Shown piece after piece: positions 1-14,874 of a stretch of 47,920 bases of DNA. Source of the DNA: Deinococcus planocerae. GTDB taxonomy: Bacteria; Deinococcota; Deinococci; Deinococcales; Deinococcaceae. Below the pieces are notes generated by a model, which had not been told where the DNA came from, did not search any database, and worked only from the letters and a program-made list of their open reading frames with translations. The first letter of the stretch is position 1. Every line of letters begins with the position of its first letter. The stretch spans positions 1 to 47,920 of the forward strand of contig NZ_PNOR01000032.1 of the NCBI RefSeq assembly GCF_002869765.1, in the 5' to 3' direction. The position numbers and the translations under genes were made by a program.

Positions 1-154
1 CGCGCCTGACCTTGCCGCCCGCCCCCGCCACGCGCAGCTCGGCCTGGGCGCGGCGGGTGAGCTTGCGGGCGGCGTGGACGGCCCCCGGGTCCCCGGCCTT
101 GAGCCTGGGCCAGACGTCCTCCAGCCGGTCGGCGGTGGGGCTGCGTTTCGTCAT
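1..154 (-). CDS. CHAD-domain protein, N-terminal fragment
   Basis: The reading frame starts at an ATG at 154 and is still open at the left edge after 51 codons, so only the N-terminus is present. A GGAGGG ribosome-binding site lies about 7 bases upstream of the ATG. The visible peptide has a short lead, then a helix with VHAARKLTRRAQAELRV. This resembles the first helix of CHAD domains, where a V-H-x-x-R-K-x-x-R pattern lines a basic pocket thought to bind polyphosphate. CHAD proteins are often associated with polyphosphate granules or with CYTH phosphatases. A CHAD identity is inferred from this one helix. It should be checked against the sequence beyond the window. Confidence 0.5.
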   Translation of the reverse strand, partial: MTKRSPTADRLEDVWPRLKAGDPGAVHAARKLTRRAQAELRVAGAGGKVRR

Positions 155-191
155 GTCTCTTTCCCTCCAGACGGCGCCCGGGCGGGGGCGC

Positions 192-1010
192 TCAGTAGAC
201 GGCGGGCAGGGGCACGGGCCGGGTGGGCAGCGCCTCCCCGAAGGCCGCGTACCGCCGCGCCGCCCCGGGGTCCCCCGGACCATACAGGATGGTCACGGGC
301 GGCGGCGAGAGCACGTTGACCGGCAGCAGGGCGAGCCGCCCGGTCTCGTAGGCCCCCAGGTCGAGGTAGACGTGGCGGTCCACCTGCACCGGGGACTGGA
401 CGGGCGTGTGCCCGTGCACGCTGTACGTCACCCCGGAGGGCAGCGGGAAGGGCCCGTCGAAGGGCCGCAGCCACAGCGCCGCCGCCTCGGGGTTGGGGTA
501 CTGGCGGTGCGGCACGGGCGGGCTCGCGTGCGCCACGAGGACGCTCAGCCCGGCGGGCGGCTCGCCCACCACCTCGCCGCTCGCGGTGACGTACACCACC
601 CGGCGCAACACATCCAGGTATTCGGCGAGGGGGGCGGGGAAGCGTTCCAGGGTCAGCCCGCCGAGCTCGCGGCGCACGCTCTCGCCGCCGTTGCCCATCC
701 ACCAGCGGAAGCCCTCCAGCGCGCGGCGGTAGTCGCCGGGGTCGCCCGTCTCCTGGAAGCGGCGGTACCACTTGAGTCCCTCCCAGGCCATCCGCTCGTG
801 GTTGCCCATCAACAGGGTCGCCCGGCCCTGGCGGTGCAGGTCGAGCAGAATCTCGGCGCAGTCCACGCTGTGCAGCCCCCGGTCGATGGCGTCCCCCAGG
901 CTCAGGAAGTGCGTGTCGGGCCCGAAGGTGTCCCCCGCGTAGCCCACCGCCGCCGCGAGGAGGTCCGCCCGCCCGTGCAGGTCGGGGATGATGACGACGG
1001 GACGGTTCAC
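192..1010 (-). CDS. PPP-family metallophosphatase (protein or dinucleotide phosphatase)
   Basis: A 272-residue cytosolic phosphatase of the calcineurin-like PPP superfamily. The motif series is in order: PDLHGR near the N-terminus (usual GDxHG), GDAIDRG, GNHER, then VAHAS and a C-terminal VHGHTPV. These supply the two-metal site and the catalytic His. Family members hydrolyse phospho-Ser/Thr/Tyr or diadenosine tetraphosphate; the sequence does not decide which. The GTG start at 1010 overlaps the stop of the upstream DUF3006 gene as GTGA, so the two are probably co-translated. Acidic and aromatic insertions between GNHE and VAH make it longer than minimal lambda-type phosphatases. Confidence 0.85.
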   Translation of the reverse strand: MNRPVVIIPDLHGRADLLAAAVGYAGDTFGPDTHFLSLGDAIDRGLHSVDCAEILLDLHRQGRATLLMGNHERMAWEGLKWYRRFQETGDPGDYRRALEGFRWWMGNGGESVRRELGGLTLERFPAPLAEYLDVLRRVVYVTASGEVVGEPPAGLSVLVAHASPPVPHRQYPNPEAAALWLRPFDGPFPLPSGVTYSVHGHTPVQSPVQVDRHVYLDLGAYETGRLALLPVNVLSPPPVTILYGPGDPGAARRYAAFGEALPTRPVPLPAVY

Positions 1011-1273
1011 GCGCCCTCCCCGTCATCCGGCGCGTCGCTGAAGTCGAGCAGGGTCTGTTTACTCCGTTCGCGCAGGAGGCGCGCGCCATCCGGGTCGGGG
1101 GTGAACTCCACGCCCCGGGCGGTCACGCTCACCCGGTAGGCCGCCCCGTCGCGCGCTCCCGGCAACCACTCCGCCGGAAGCTGGAACGTCCGGCCCCGGG
1201 TGTCCTCCACGTCCGCCAGGCCCGCGTCCTCGTCGAGTACGTCCACTACCAGTCCCTCGCCCGCCCACGTCAT
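1007..1273 (-). CDS. DUF3006-type small protein
   Basis: An 88-residue soluble protein. It starts with a strand-rich half ([18 protein letters not shown]) followed by a conserved-looking [17 protein letters not shown] segment, as in DUF3006 proteins, which are predicted small beta barrels of unknown function. The C-terminal third is acidic and probably flexible. On the minus strand TAGACT (plus 1281-1286) lies 7 bases before the ATG at 1273, so the transcript is probably leaderless. Its stop overlaps the start of the phosphatase gene downstream, forming a two-gene operon. No enzymatic motif is visible and the link to the phosphatase is only by position. Confidence 0.7.
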   Translation of the reverse strand: MTWAGEGLVVDVLDEDAGLADVEDTRGRTFQLPAEWLPGARDGAAYRVSVTARGVEFTPDPDGARLLRERSKQTLLDFSDAPDDGEGA

Positions 1274-1404
1274 GCCCGCCAGTCTACCCGGATGAACACC
1301 GAACGCTTCCCCCTTTGGGGGGATGCCCCCCGCCCCCGCGTCTGCTGGGATGGGAGCGTGATGCCGCCTTCCCCCGCACGCCCCCCTGCCCTACCCTGGA
1401 GCCC

Positions 1405-2289
1405 ATGACCCGCCCCGACTCCCCCCCCGTCACCCGCCGCCGGGTGCTGCGCGGCCTGCTGGGCGGCGGCGCGGCCCTGGGGGCCCTCGGCGGGGCGGGC
1501 GCGGCGCAGGCCTACGCCTTCGGCGTGACGCGGGAGCAGGCGACCCTGCCGGGCCTGCGTTCTCCCCTGCGCGCCGCCTTCCTCACCGACCTGCACTACG
1601 GGCTGTATGTCGGCCCCGGAAGCGTGCGCGCCTGGGTGGACGCCACGAACGCCGAGCGCCCCGACCTCGTGCTGCTGGGGGGCGACTTCCTCGACATCCC
1701 TTCCGGCGACTCGCCCGCCGCCCTCTTTCCCGAACTCGCCCGGCTGCGCGCGCCGCTGGGGGTGTACGGCGTGTGGGGCAACCACGACTACGACTCCTTC
1801 GGGCGCCGCGACTCGCGCCGGGGAGGCCGCGCCCGCCCCGACTGGGAGGCGCGGCGGGAGAGCCTGACCGCCGAGTTCGCCCGCGCGGGCGTCACCCTGC
1901 TCGTGAACACCGGGCAGGCGGTCCGGGACGACCTCTGGCTGGGCGGCGTGAACGACTTCTGGCAGCGCGACGCCGACCCGGCGGCGGCCCTGGCGGGGGC
2001 GGGGGAGCGGGCCACCCTGCTCCTGAGCCACAACCCCGACGTGCTGCCCGAGCTGCCCGCCCGCGTCGGCCTGACCCTGTGCGGGCACACCCACGGGGGC
2101 CAGATTCGCCTGCCGCTCGTCGGCGCCGTGCACGTGCCCAGCCGCTACGGGGGGCGCTACGCGATGGGCTGGGTGCAGGGGGCCTTCGAGAGCCCCGCCT
2201 ACGTCAGCCGCGGCCTGGGCACGAGCGGCGTGCCAATCCGCAACCTCTGCGAGCCGGAGGTCACGGTGCTCACGCTGACGGGGGAGTGA
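1405..2289 (+). CDS. Tat-exported metallophosphoesterase (YaeI-like)
   Basis: A 294-residue protein with a twin-arginine signal: TRRRVLRG followed by a hydrophobic Gly/Ala-rich stretch to about residue 33. The mature enzyme carries the calcineurin-like phosphoesterase motifs in order: DLHYG, GGDFLD, GNHD, SHNPD and GHTHGGQ. These are the residues that hold two metal ions. The family includes YaeI/YkuE-type phosphodiesterases acting at the outer face of the membrane; the substrate is unknown. I chose ATG 1405 over the upstream in-frame start at 1315. TACCCT at 1392-1397 ends 7 bases before 1405, and the signal peptide then begins normally. The gene is divergent from the DUF3006 operon. Confidence 0.9.
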   Translation: MTRPDSPPVTRRRVLRGLLGGGAALGALGGAGAAQAYAFGVTREQATLPGLRSPLRAAFLTDLHYGLYVGPGSVRAWVDATNAERPDLVLLGGDFLDIPSGDSPAALFPELARLRAPLGVYGVWGNHDYDSFGRRDSRRGGRARPDWEARRESLTAEFARAGVTLLVNTGQAVRDDLWLGGVNDFWQRDADPAAALAGAGERATLLLSHNPDVLPELPARVGLTLCGHTHGGQIRLPLVGAVHVPSRYGGRYAMGWVQGAFESPAYVSRGLGTSGVPIRNLCEPEVTVLTLTGE

Positions 2290-2316
2290 GGGGCTAGTCT
2301 GGGACCGTGATGCCCT

Positions 2317-2907
2317 GTGGCGCTTGATTTGATTCCCGCTTCCCTCCGCGAGAAGTACGAGGTGCATGAGTGGAGGCACGCCTGCGCCATCCTGGCCGCC
2401 GACTTCCCAAGCGAGTGGAACGACCTGTTGGAACTGCTCGGCAGTTTTTGGCTGTGCCGGTCCTGGCTTACGTCGGGCGGGGGCAACAAGAGCCGCGTGG
2501 CCGACGCCATCGACCGGTTTTTGGCAGAGCGGGGCTGGCGCGAGAAGAAATTCGACACGGCGGTCACCGTGGACGGGGTACGCAAAGACAGCCCCACGCA
2601 CAGGGTGGACTGCTTCAAGAATCGAGTCGCTCTAGAGGTCGAGTGGAACAACAAAGATCCTTTCTTCGACCGTGATCTGAACAACTTCCGGTTGCTTTTC
2701 GACCTGCGGGCCATCAGCGTGGGGGTCATCATTACCCGCTGTGATCACCTGCAAGACATCTTCAACCGTCTGGGGCGGGGAAGCAGCTACGGCATGAGTA
2801 CCACGCACATGAGCAAGCTGCTGCCCCGCATTGAGGGCGGCAGCGGCGCGGGCTGCCCCATTCTGGTGGTCGGGATCAGCGAGCGGGTCTACCGGGAGGA
2901 CTGCTGA
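2317..2907 (+). CDS. BglII/BstYI-like type II restriction endonuclease
   Basis: A 196-residue protein resembling the BglII/BstYI endonuclease family, which cuts GATC-centred palindromes. A PD-(D/E)xK-like active site is visible: Asp98, then eight residues, Glu107, then Glu109 (VDCF...ALEVEW). This matches the spacing I recall for BglII (D-x8-E-x-Q) with Glu in the last position, as in BamHI. The C-terminal half has the conserved VGVIITRCDHL strand. It starts at GTG 2317; an ATG at 2309 in another frame gives only five codons. Its stop overlaps the methyltransferase start by one base (TGATG), the usual arrangement of a restriction-modification pair. Sequence specificity cannot be read from the sequence. 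Confidence 0.78.
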   Translation: MALDLIPASLREKYEVHEWRHACAILAADFPSEWNDLLELLGSFWLCRSWLTSGGGNKSRVADAIDRFLAERGWREKKFDTAVTVDGVRKDSPTHRVDCFKNRVALEVEWNNKDPFFDRDLNNFRLLFDLRAISVGVIITRCDHLQDIFNRLGRGSSYGMSTTHMSKLLPRIEGGSGAGCPILVVGISERVYREDC

Positions 2908-3605
2908 TGGCTGGGGAAGTCACCGTGGATGGGGCCGTGCCAACGCCTGCCGACGACTTCCGCCGGGACGTGCAGGGCCGCTTTGCCACCATCCTCGCCG
3001 CCCCGCCGTGGCAGTTCACGAACCGTACCGGCAAGGTCGCGCCCGAGCACCACCGTTTGAGCCGCTACCCGACGCTCGACATAGAGGCCATCAAGACCAT
3101 TCCTGTCGCGGAGGTCGCCGCGCCCACCGCCCACCTCTATCTGTGGGTACCTAACGCCCTGCTGCCCGAGGGACTGGAGGTGCTGAGCGCTTGGGGCTTC
3201 ACGTACAAGACCAACCTGATCTGGCACAAGGTCCGCAAGGACGGCGAGCCTGACGGGCGGGGGGTCGGCTTTTACTTTCGGAACACGACTGAAATCATTC
3301 TCTTCGGCGTGCGCGGCCCGAATGCCCGAACCCTGGCACCGGGGCGCAGTCAAGTCAACATCCTCAAAACGCAGAAGCGCGAGCACTCCCGCAAGCCCGA
3401 CGAACAGTACCGGCTCATCGAGGCTTGCAGTCCCGGCCCCTACCTCGAACTGTTCGCGCGGGGCGCCCATCCCGGCTGGACGGTCTGGGGCAACCAAGCG
3501 GATGAGGCATACACGCCCACCTGGGACACTTACGCCAACCACTCCGGGGTGAAGCGGGCCGCGCTGAGATTGCCCTCCCTCTTCCACGACGGGGCCGACG
3601 ACTGA
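2907..3605 (+). CDS. MT-A70-family DNA adenine methyltransferase with altered catalytic motif (APPW)
   Basis: A 232-residue MT-A70-type methyltransferase, expected to methylate adenine N6 at the partner enzyme's site and so protect the host genome. The family blocks are clear: TNRTGKVAPEHHRLSRYPT, LYLWVPNALLPEG, GFTYKTNLIWHKVRKDG, GVGFYFRNTTE, KREHSRKPDEQY and a C-terminal WGNQADE. The catalytic motif IV, normally DPPW, reads APPW at residues 32-35; codon 32 at 3000-3002 is GCC where GAC would be expected. That Asp (or Asn/Ser) contacts the target adenine in this superfamily, so activity is doubtful unless the change is tolerated or is a base-call error. Translationally coupled to the endonuclease. 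Confidence 0.83.
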   Translation: MAGEVTVDGAVPTPADDFRRDVQGRFATILAAPPWQFTNRTGKVAPEHHRLSRYPTLDIEAIKTIPVAEVAAPTAHLYLWVPNALLPEGLEVLSAWGFTYKTNLIWHKVRKDGEPDGRGVGFYFRNTTEIILFGVRGPNARTLAPGRSQVNILKTQKREHSRKPDEQYRLIEACSPGPYLELFARGAHPGWTVWGNQADEAYTPTWDTYANHSGVKRAALRLPSLFHDGADD

Positions 3606-3609
3606 CCCG

Positions 3610-4770
3610 TCACGCTGACGGGGGAGGGGACGGGGTAAGGGGTCCCGGTCCCTCCCCGCCCAGCACCCGCAAGAAGGCCGCCACCACCGCCGGGTCGAAC
3701 TGGGTGCCGCTTCCCGCCTCCAGGTAGCCCACGGCCTTCGCGTGGGTCCAGGCCCGCTTGTAGGGCCGCTCGCTCACCAGGGCGTCGTACACGTCGCAGG
3801 GGGCGAAGATGCGCGCGCCCAGCGGAATCGCCTCGCCCGCCAGCCCGCGCGGGTAGCCCGTCCCGTTCCACCACTCGTGGTGGCTCAGGATCACGTCGAG
3901 CGCCCCCCGCGGCAGGAAGGGCAGTTGCTCCGCGAGCCGCGCCCCGTCGAGGACGTGCTCCTCCATCCGGGCGCGGGAAGGGGGGTCCAGGCGGCCCGGG
4001 TGGTGCAGGATCGCGTCGGGAATGCTGATCTTGCCGAGGTCGTGGAGGTAGGCCCCCCAGCGCAGGGCCCGCAGCGCCGACCCCCTCAGGCCGAGCAGCG
4101 CGCCCAGCCGCACGGCGAGCGCCGTCACCCGGTCGGTGTGGCCCTGGGTCTCGGCGTCGCGGGCCTCCAGGGTCAGGCCCAGGACCCGCAGCGCCCCCTC
4201 GTGCGCGGCCTGCTCGCGTTCCTCGGCGTCGAGGCGGGCGGCGACGAGCGAGAGCAGCCCGGTCACGCCCGCGAAGAGGGTCCGCTCCTCTTCGGTCCAC
4301 CCGTGCGGCGTGAAGGTGTGCGAGAGCAGCGCCCCGACGAGCCGCCCGCCCCCGTCGTGGATGGGCGCGGCGGTCAGGGCCAGCACCCCCAGGTCCGGAA
4401 AGCCCGCCGCCTCGGGGTGCCCGCGCGTGTCCCCGAAGAACAGCGCCCCCTGGGTCCCCACCAGCGCCCGCAGCAGCGGCAGGTCGGCGGGCAGCCCGTG
4501 GGCGAGCAGCGCCTCCATCACGGGCCCCGCGGGCATCTCCCCGCTCGCCGCCCGCGCGTGGAAGGTCAGGGTCCCCTCCCGCAACTGGAAGTACCCTGCC
4601 CCCACCGCGGCGGTGCGCTCCACCAGCGCGTCGAGGGCGGGCCGCATCGCGCCCCCCAGGTCCGGGGCCGTGAGCCCCAGGCGCGTGAGCCCGAGGGTCA
4701 GGTCGGCCACCGAGGTCGCCTGCTCTGCGCCGGGCACCGCGGTCGTCCGGGGGGGAAGGGAGCCTGCCAT
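3610..4770 (-). CDS. GAF-HD-GYP domain cyclic-di-GMP phosphodiesterase
   Basis: A 386-residue cytosolic protein with two domains. Residues about 25-185 look like a GAF sensor. Residues about 190-375 are an HD-GYP phosphodiesterase, with His243-Asp244 in YLHDLGK, HHE at 297-299 followed by GTGYP at 303-307, and the later ARIFAPCDVYDAL helix. HD-GYP enzymes hydrolyse c-di-GMP to pGpG or GMP. No transmembrane segment is seen. The start is ATG 4770; on the minus strand TACGCT (plus 4777-4782) sits 6 bases upstream, giving a leaderless-type start. The window also encodes a GGDEF protein, so both arms of c-di-GMP turnover are present, though not adjacent. Confidence 0.9.
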   Translation of the reverse strand: MAGSLPPRTTAVPGAEQATSVADLTLGLTRLGLTAPDLGGAMRPALDALVERTAAVGAGYFQLREGTLTFHARAASGEMPAGPVMEALLAHGLPADLPLLRALVGTQGALFFGDTRGHPEAAGFPDLGVLALTAAPIHDGGGRLVGALLSHTFTPHGWTEEERTLFAGVTGLLSLVAARLDAEEREQAAHEGALRVLGLTLEARDAETQGHTDRVTALAVRLGALLGLRGSALRALRWGAYLHDLGKISIPDAILHHPGRLDPPSRARMEEHVLDGARLAEQLPFLPRGALDVILSHHEWWNGTGYPRGLAGEAIPLGARIFAPCDVYDALVSERPYKRAWTHAKAVGYLEAGSGTQFDPAVVAAFLRVLGGEGPGPLTPSPPPSA

Positions 4771-4822
4771 GCCCCCAGCGTACGGGCCGGGTCGTCGGAA
4801 AGGTTGTGAGGGCAACGGCGAC

Positions 4823-4851
4823 GGGCGGCCCCCAACGCAAGGGGACCGCCC
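4823..4851 (-). terminator. GC-rich hairpin after glyA
   Basis: An inverted repeat about 20 bases beyond the glyA stop codon. GGGCGG (4823-4828) pairs with CCGCCC (4846-4851), and the C-run at 4829-4833 pairs with GGGG 4841-4844, around a 7-base loop. It is stable but lacks a U-tract, so it may act as a transcript end-stabiliser or a Rho-assisted stop rather than a classic intrinsic terminator. Confidence 0.35.
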
Positions 4852-4871
4852 GGCCTTCGCCCGCCCCGTGC

Positions 4872-6104
4872 TCAGGGCAGCGGGAAGCCCCCGGCGAAGG
4901 CGTGGACCTCCGCCTTCACCTCCTCGCCCCTGAGCGCCCGGTCGATCAGATCGGCGACCTTGGGCATGTCCTCCTCCACCATGCCGCGCGTCGTCACCGC
5001 GGGCGTGCCAAGGCGGATGCCGCCCCCGTGCAGGATCTTTTCCGTGTCGTACGGCAGGGTGGACTTGGAGATGGTGATCGCGTTGGCGTCGAGCCGTTTC
5101 GTCGCCTTCGTGCCGTTGAGCCCCTGCGGGCGCAGGTCGAGCACGAGGAGGTGGTTGTCGGTGCCGCCCGACACCACCCGGTAGCCCCGGTCCTGGAACG
5201 CCTTCGCGAGCGCCTGCGCGTTGCGGATGACCTGCGCGCTGTATTCCCTGAACTCGGGCCTGAGCGCCTCCCCGAACGCGACCGCCTTCGCGGCGATGAC
5301 GTGCTCCAGCGGTCCGCCCTGGTAACCGGGGAAGACGGCCCGGTCGATCTTCGCGCCCAGCTCCACGTCGTTGCTGAGGATGATCCCGCCGCGCGGCCCC
5401 CGCAGCGTCTTGTGCGTCGTGGAGGCGACCACGTGCGCGTGCGGCAGCGCGTTCGGGTGCACGCCCGCCGCGATCAGCCCCGCGATGTGCGCGATGTCCG
5501 CGAAGAGGATCGCCCCCACCTCGTCGGCCACCGCCCGGAACGCGGCGAAGTCGATGGTGCGGCTGTACGCGCTCGCCCCCGCGATGATCATCTTGGGCCG
5601 GTGCTCGTGGGCGAGGCGGCGCACCTCCTCCATGTCGAGGAGTTCGGTCTCCGGATTCACCTTGTAGCCGACGATCTTGTACCGCAGCCCCGAGAAGTTC
5701 ACCGGGTTGCCGTGCGTCAGGTGCCCGCCGTGCGAGAGGTCCATCCCCAGCACCGTGTCCCCCGGCTCGATCAGCGCGTTGTAGACGGCGAGGTTCGCGC
5801 TGCTTCCCGAGTGCGGCTGCACGTTCGCCCACTCGGCGCCGAACAGCTCCCTGACCCGCTCGATGGCGAGGCGCTCGACCTGATCGACGACCTCGCAGCC
5901 ACCGTACCAGCGTTTGCCGGGATACCCCTCCGCGTACTTGTTCGTCAGCACACTCCCCTGCGCCTCGCGCACGGCGGCGGAGGTGAAGTTCTCGGAGGCG
6001 ATCAGCTCCAGCCCCACGCGCTGACGCTCGGCCTCCTGCGTAATCAGGTCGAAGACCGCCGTGTCGCGGACGGCGAGGGCGGGTTTCTCGGCGGTGCTCG
6101 TCAT
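4872..6104 (-). CDS. glyA: Serine hydroxymethyltransferase
   Basis: A 410-residue PLP enzyme that interconverts serine and glycine with tetrahydrofolate, feeding one-carbon metabolism. Family signatures are intact: LIASENFTS near the N-terminus, [25 protein letters not shown], the PLP-lysine motif [13 protein letters not shown], and the C-terminal [12 protein letters not shown] took ATG 6104 as the start rather than an in-frame ATG at 6188. On the minus strand TACCGT (plus 6111-6116) lies 6 bases before it, and the protein then has normal family length. No riboswitch-like structure is visible in the short upstream region. Confidence 0.97.
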   Translation of the reverse strand: MTSTAEKPALAVRDTAVFDLITQEAERQRVGLELIASENFTSAAVREAQGSVLTNKYAEGYPGKRWYGGCEVVDQVERLAIERVRELFGAEWANVQPHSGSSANLAVYNALIEPGDTVLGMDLSHGGHLTHGNPVNFSGLRYKIVGYKVNPETELLDMEEVRRLAHEHRPKMIIAGASAYSRTIDFAAFRAVADEVGAILFADIAHIAGLIAAGVHPNALPHAHVVASTTHKTLRGPRGGIILSNDVELGAKIDRAVFPGYQGGPLEHVIAAKAVAFGEALRPEFREYSAQVIRNAQALAKAFQDRGYRVVSGGTDNHLLVLDLRPQGLNGTKATKRLDANAITISKSTLPYDTEKILHGGGIRLGTPAVTTRGMVEEDMPKVADLIDRALRGEEVKAEVHAFAGGFPLP

Positions 6105-6227
6105 GGGGGTACGGTAACACCGCGGGGTGAGGCGCAGGAGGGGCCTGTCTCCGCAAAGGGGACGTGGGGCGCGGCACGGGGGCGGCACGGGGAAAGGACG
6201 GAGCTACGGCGTCCCGCGCACCGCTTC

Positions 6228-7700
<1,473 letters not shown>

Positions 7701-7770
7701 GGTGGCACGGGGAGGAGAGGCGGTGCCGCGGGCAACAGAAGAGGCCCGCGCCGCGTCCTGCCTCCCAACC

Positions 7771-7799
7771 TTGACCCCCACCCCCGCGCCCGCTACCCT
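7771..7799 (+). promoter_or_regulatory. Promoter of the pheS leader
   Basis: TTGACC at 7771-7776 and TACCCT at 7794-7799 are separated by exactly 17 bases, a good sigma-70-type promoter and one of the few in this window with a recognisable -35. The expected start of transcription falls at about 7805-7806, the ATG of the leader ORF. Confidence 0.7.
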
Positions 7800-7801
7800 G
7801 A

Positions 7802-9483
<1,682 letters not shown>

Positions 9484-9504
9484 ATGTTGGAAGGGTTGAC
9501 CAGC

Positions 9505-9545
9505 CCGTTCACCCCCTCCCAACCTCCCCCCTCAAGGGGGAGGGG
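9505..9545 (+). repeat. Dispersed palindromic repeat, short copy
   Basis: It begins CGTTCACCCCCTCCC and ends CTCAAGGGGGAGGGG, with CCTCCCCC (9523-9530) pairing with GGGGGAGG (9536-9543). It shares both ends with the copies at 9941-10000 (opposite orientation) and 41631-41707 but lacks the central TGC...GCAGCTC...GAGT module. It directly abuts the DUF559 stop codon. Confidence 0.7.
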
Positions 9546-9908
9546 TTAGAGAGGCCTTCGAGCTTCCAGGACCTGCTGAATTCGTTCCAGCACGCTATTC
9601 AGGTTGTTCCTGACCTCGTTGTTCCAGAATCGCAACGTCTCGAAACCGTGCTCGGTCATGTCCGCGTCTCGTTCGCGGTCCGCCGCGCTGTTCAGGTGTT
9701 GGCTGCCGTCGAGTTCGATGATGAGTGTGCGCTCATAGCACACGAAATCCGCCACGTACCGCCCCATCGGTTCCTGCCGCCGGAAACTGACACCCAGGCC
9801 CTTGCCACGCAGATGCCGCCACAGCAACGTTTCTTCCGGTGTCATCCGCTGGCGCAAGGAACGCGCGATCTCCGAAGACGGACTGGTTCTAGCCCAACGC
9901 TGAGACAC
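9546..9908 (-). CDS. DUF559 (Vsr-like) endonuclease-domain protein
   Basis: A 120-residue protein with the DUF559 pattern: RSLRQRMTPEETLLWRHLRGK, a VSFRRQEPMGRYVADFVCYERTLIIELDGSQH core, and a C-terminal helix. The D-F-V...I-I-E-L-D-G series is a PD-(D/E)xK-like nuclease active site related to the very-short-patch repair fold. Cellular roles of DUF559 proteins are unknown. It starts at GTG 9908; on the minus strand TAGGGT (plus 9914-9919) lies 5 bases upstream, so it probably has its own leaderless promoter. It is antisense to the phe genes and bracketed by inverted copies of a dispersed repeat, which suggests an inserted cassette. Confidence 0.85.
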   Translation of the reverse strand: MSQRWARTSPSSEIARSLRQRMTPEETLLWRHLRGKGLGVSFRRQEPMGRYVADFVCYERTLIIELDGSQHLNSAADRERDADMTEHGFETLRFWNNEVRNNLNSVLERIQQVLEARRPL

Positions 9909-9940
9909 ACGCCACCCTAACGCGCCCTTCCTTCTTTTCT

Positions 9941-10000
9941 CCTCTCCCTTGACTCGTAGAGCTGCGCAGCAGAGAGGGGAGGCCGGGAGGGGGTGAACCG
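9941..10000 (-). repeat. Dispersed palindromic repeat, full copy
   Basis: Read on the minus strand it opens CGGTTCACCCCCTCCC, has a central TGCTGCGCAGCTCTACGAGT module, and ends CAAGGGAGAGG. It is inverted relative to the copy at 9505-9545, so the two bracket the DUF559 gene. It lies in the pheT upstream region. Confidence 0.7.
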
Positions 10001-10052
10001 TCCGAGCAACCCTTCCCCCTCTCCGCTCAACTCAACTCCCATTGAGGTCCCC

Positions 10053-12512
<2,460 letters not shown>

Positions 12513-12536
12513 GGACCGCGGAACAGGGGGTCGGGG

Positions 12537-13520
12537 CTACGTGCTCCGGCCCTCTTTCCATGCCTGGACCATCGCTTGGATGAGTGGGCCGCTCAACTCG
12601 TCCTCGACCGGCAACTCGTCGAGGGCGAACCAGGCCACGTCGAAGATTTCGCTCTCCTGCGACCGCAACTCGCCCGTCACGCTCTCCACGCGGTAGAGGA
12701 CGCTGATGTTGTCGATCACGTCGCCGTGCGGGTAGGTGAAGCGGTACTCCGCCCCGGCGTGGAGGCGCAAGGGCTCCAGCCCGGCAGCACTCAGCCCCGT
12801 CTCCTCGCGCAGTTCGCGCCGGGCACACGCCTCAAAGCTCTCGCCCGGTTCCAGACTGCCGCCCGGCAAGGTCCAGCGGCCAGTCCCCTTGTGACCGAGC
12901 AGCAGGAGGTAGCCCCGCCCGTCCGTCACCAGCACGTTCGCGCCGGGAGCGAAGAGGGGGCGTGAGCCTACTAACTTCCTCAACTCCAGTAAGTGATTCC
13001 CGATCGGCGGCGGCTCCGGGAAGGGAAGGAGGGGAAGGGGCGGCAGGCCCGCACGGGCGCGCAGGGCGTTCAGGTTGACCCGGTTGATGTTCCCGCTCAG
13101 GGGCGGCAGGTCACCGAGCCCGAACCACGCGAGGTCCAGCGTCTCCCCGCTGTCGTCCGGCGCGGCGTGATCGAGGGCGGAGGCGGGCAGGGTCCCGTAC
13201 ACCTGCGCCCCGACGAGGTAGATCTCGTGCCCGTTCGGGTAACGGTGGTACATCGCCGGGCCGCTGATCAGGCCCTCCGTCAGCGGCAGCAAGGCGAGAT
13301 CGGGGCACCTCAACCCCGTCTCCTCGCGCAATTCACGGTGGGCGGCCTCCAGGAAGCTCTCGCCCGGCTCCAGGCTCCCGCCCGGCACGCCCCACAGACC
13401 GTCGTCCCCCCGCCGCTGGAGGAGGACCCGCCCGGAGTCGTCCTGAAGGAGGACGCTCACGCCCACGGAGACCAGGGGCGCCGCTCCCCACACCGCGCGC
13501 AGTTCGGACAGGTAGGACAT
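12537..13520 (-). CDS. Protein with two Nudix hydrolase domains
   Basis: A 327-residue fusion of two Nudix domains. Each has a complete Nudix box: GGSLEPGESFLEAAHRELRE plus ETGL in the first half, and GGSLEPGESFEACARRELRE plus ETGL in the second. All Glu and Arg metal ligands are present in both. Nudix enzymes hydrolyse nucleoside diphosphates linked to another moiety; the substrate is not evident. The halves look like an internal duplication joined by a Pro-rich linker at about residues 170-190. I chose ATG 13520 because TAGAGT (plus 13528-13533) lies 7 bases upstream on the minus strand. Convergent with pheT and divergent from metY. Confidence 0.9.
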   Translation of the reverse strand: MSYLSELRAVWGAAPLVSVGVSVLLQDDSGRVLLQRRGDDGLWGVPGGSLEPGESFLEAAHRELREETGLRCPDLALLPLTEGLISGPAMYHRYPNGHEIYLVGAQVYGTLPASALDHAAPDDSGETLDLAWFGLGDLPPLSGNINRVNLNALRARAGLPPLPLLPFPEPPPIGNHLLELRKLVGSRPLFAPGANVLVTDGRGYLLLLGHKGTGRWTLPGGSLEPGESFEACARRELREETGLSAAGLEPLRLHAGAEYRFTYPHGDVIDNISVLYRVESVTGELRSQESEIFDVAWFALDELPVEDELSGPLIQAMVQAWKEGRST

Positions 13521-13560
13521 GGGCCGCACTCTAGCCGCCGCCTGCCCCTAGCATGACCGC

Positions 13561-14850
<1,290 letters not shown>

Positions 14851-14874
14851 GGGGGAAGGGGGCGAAGCGGCTTC

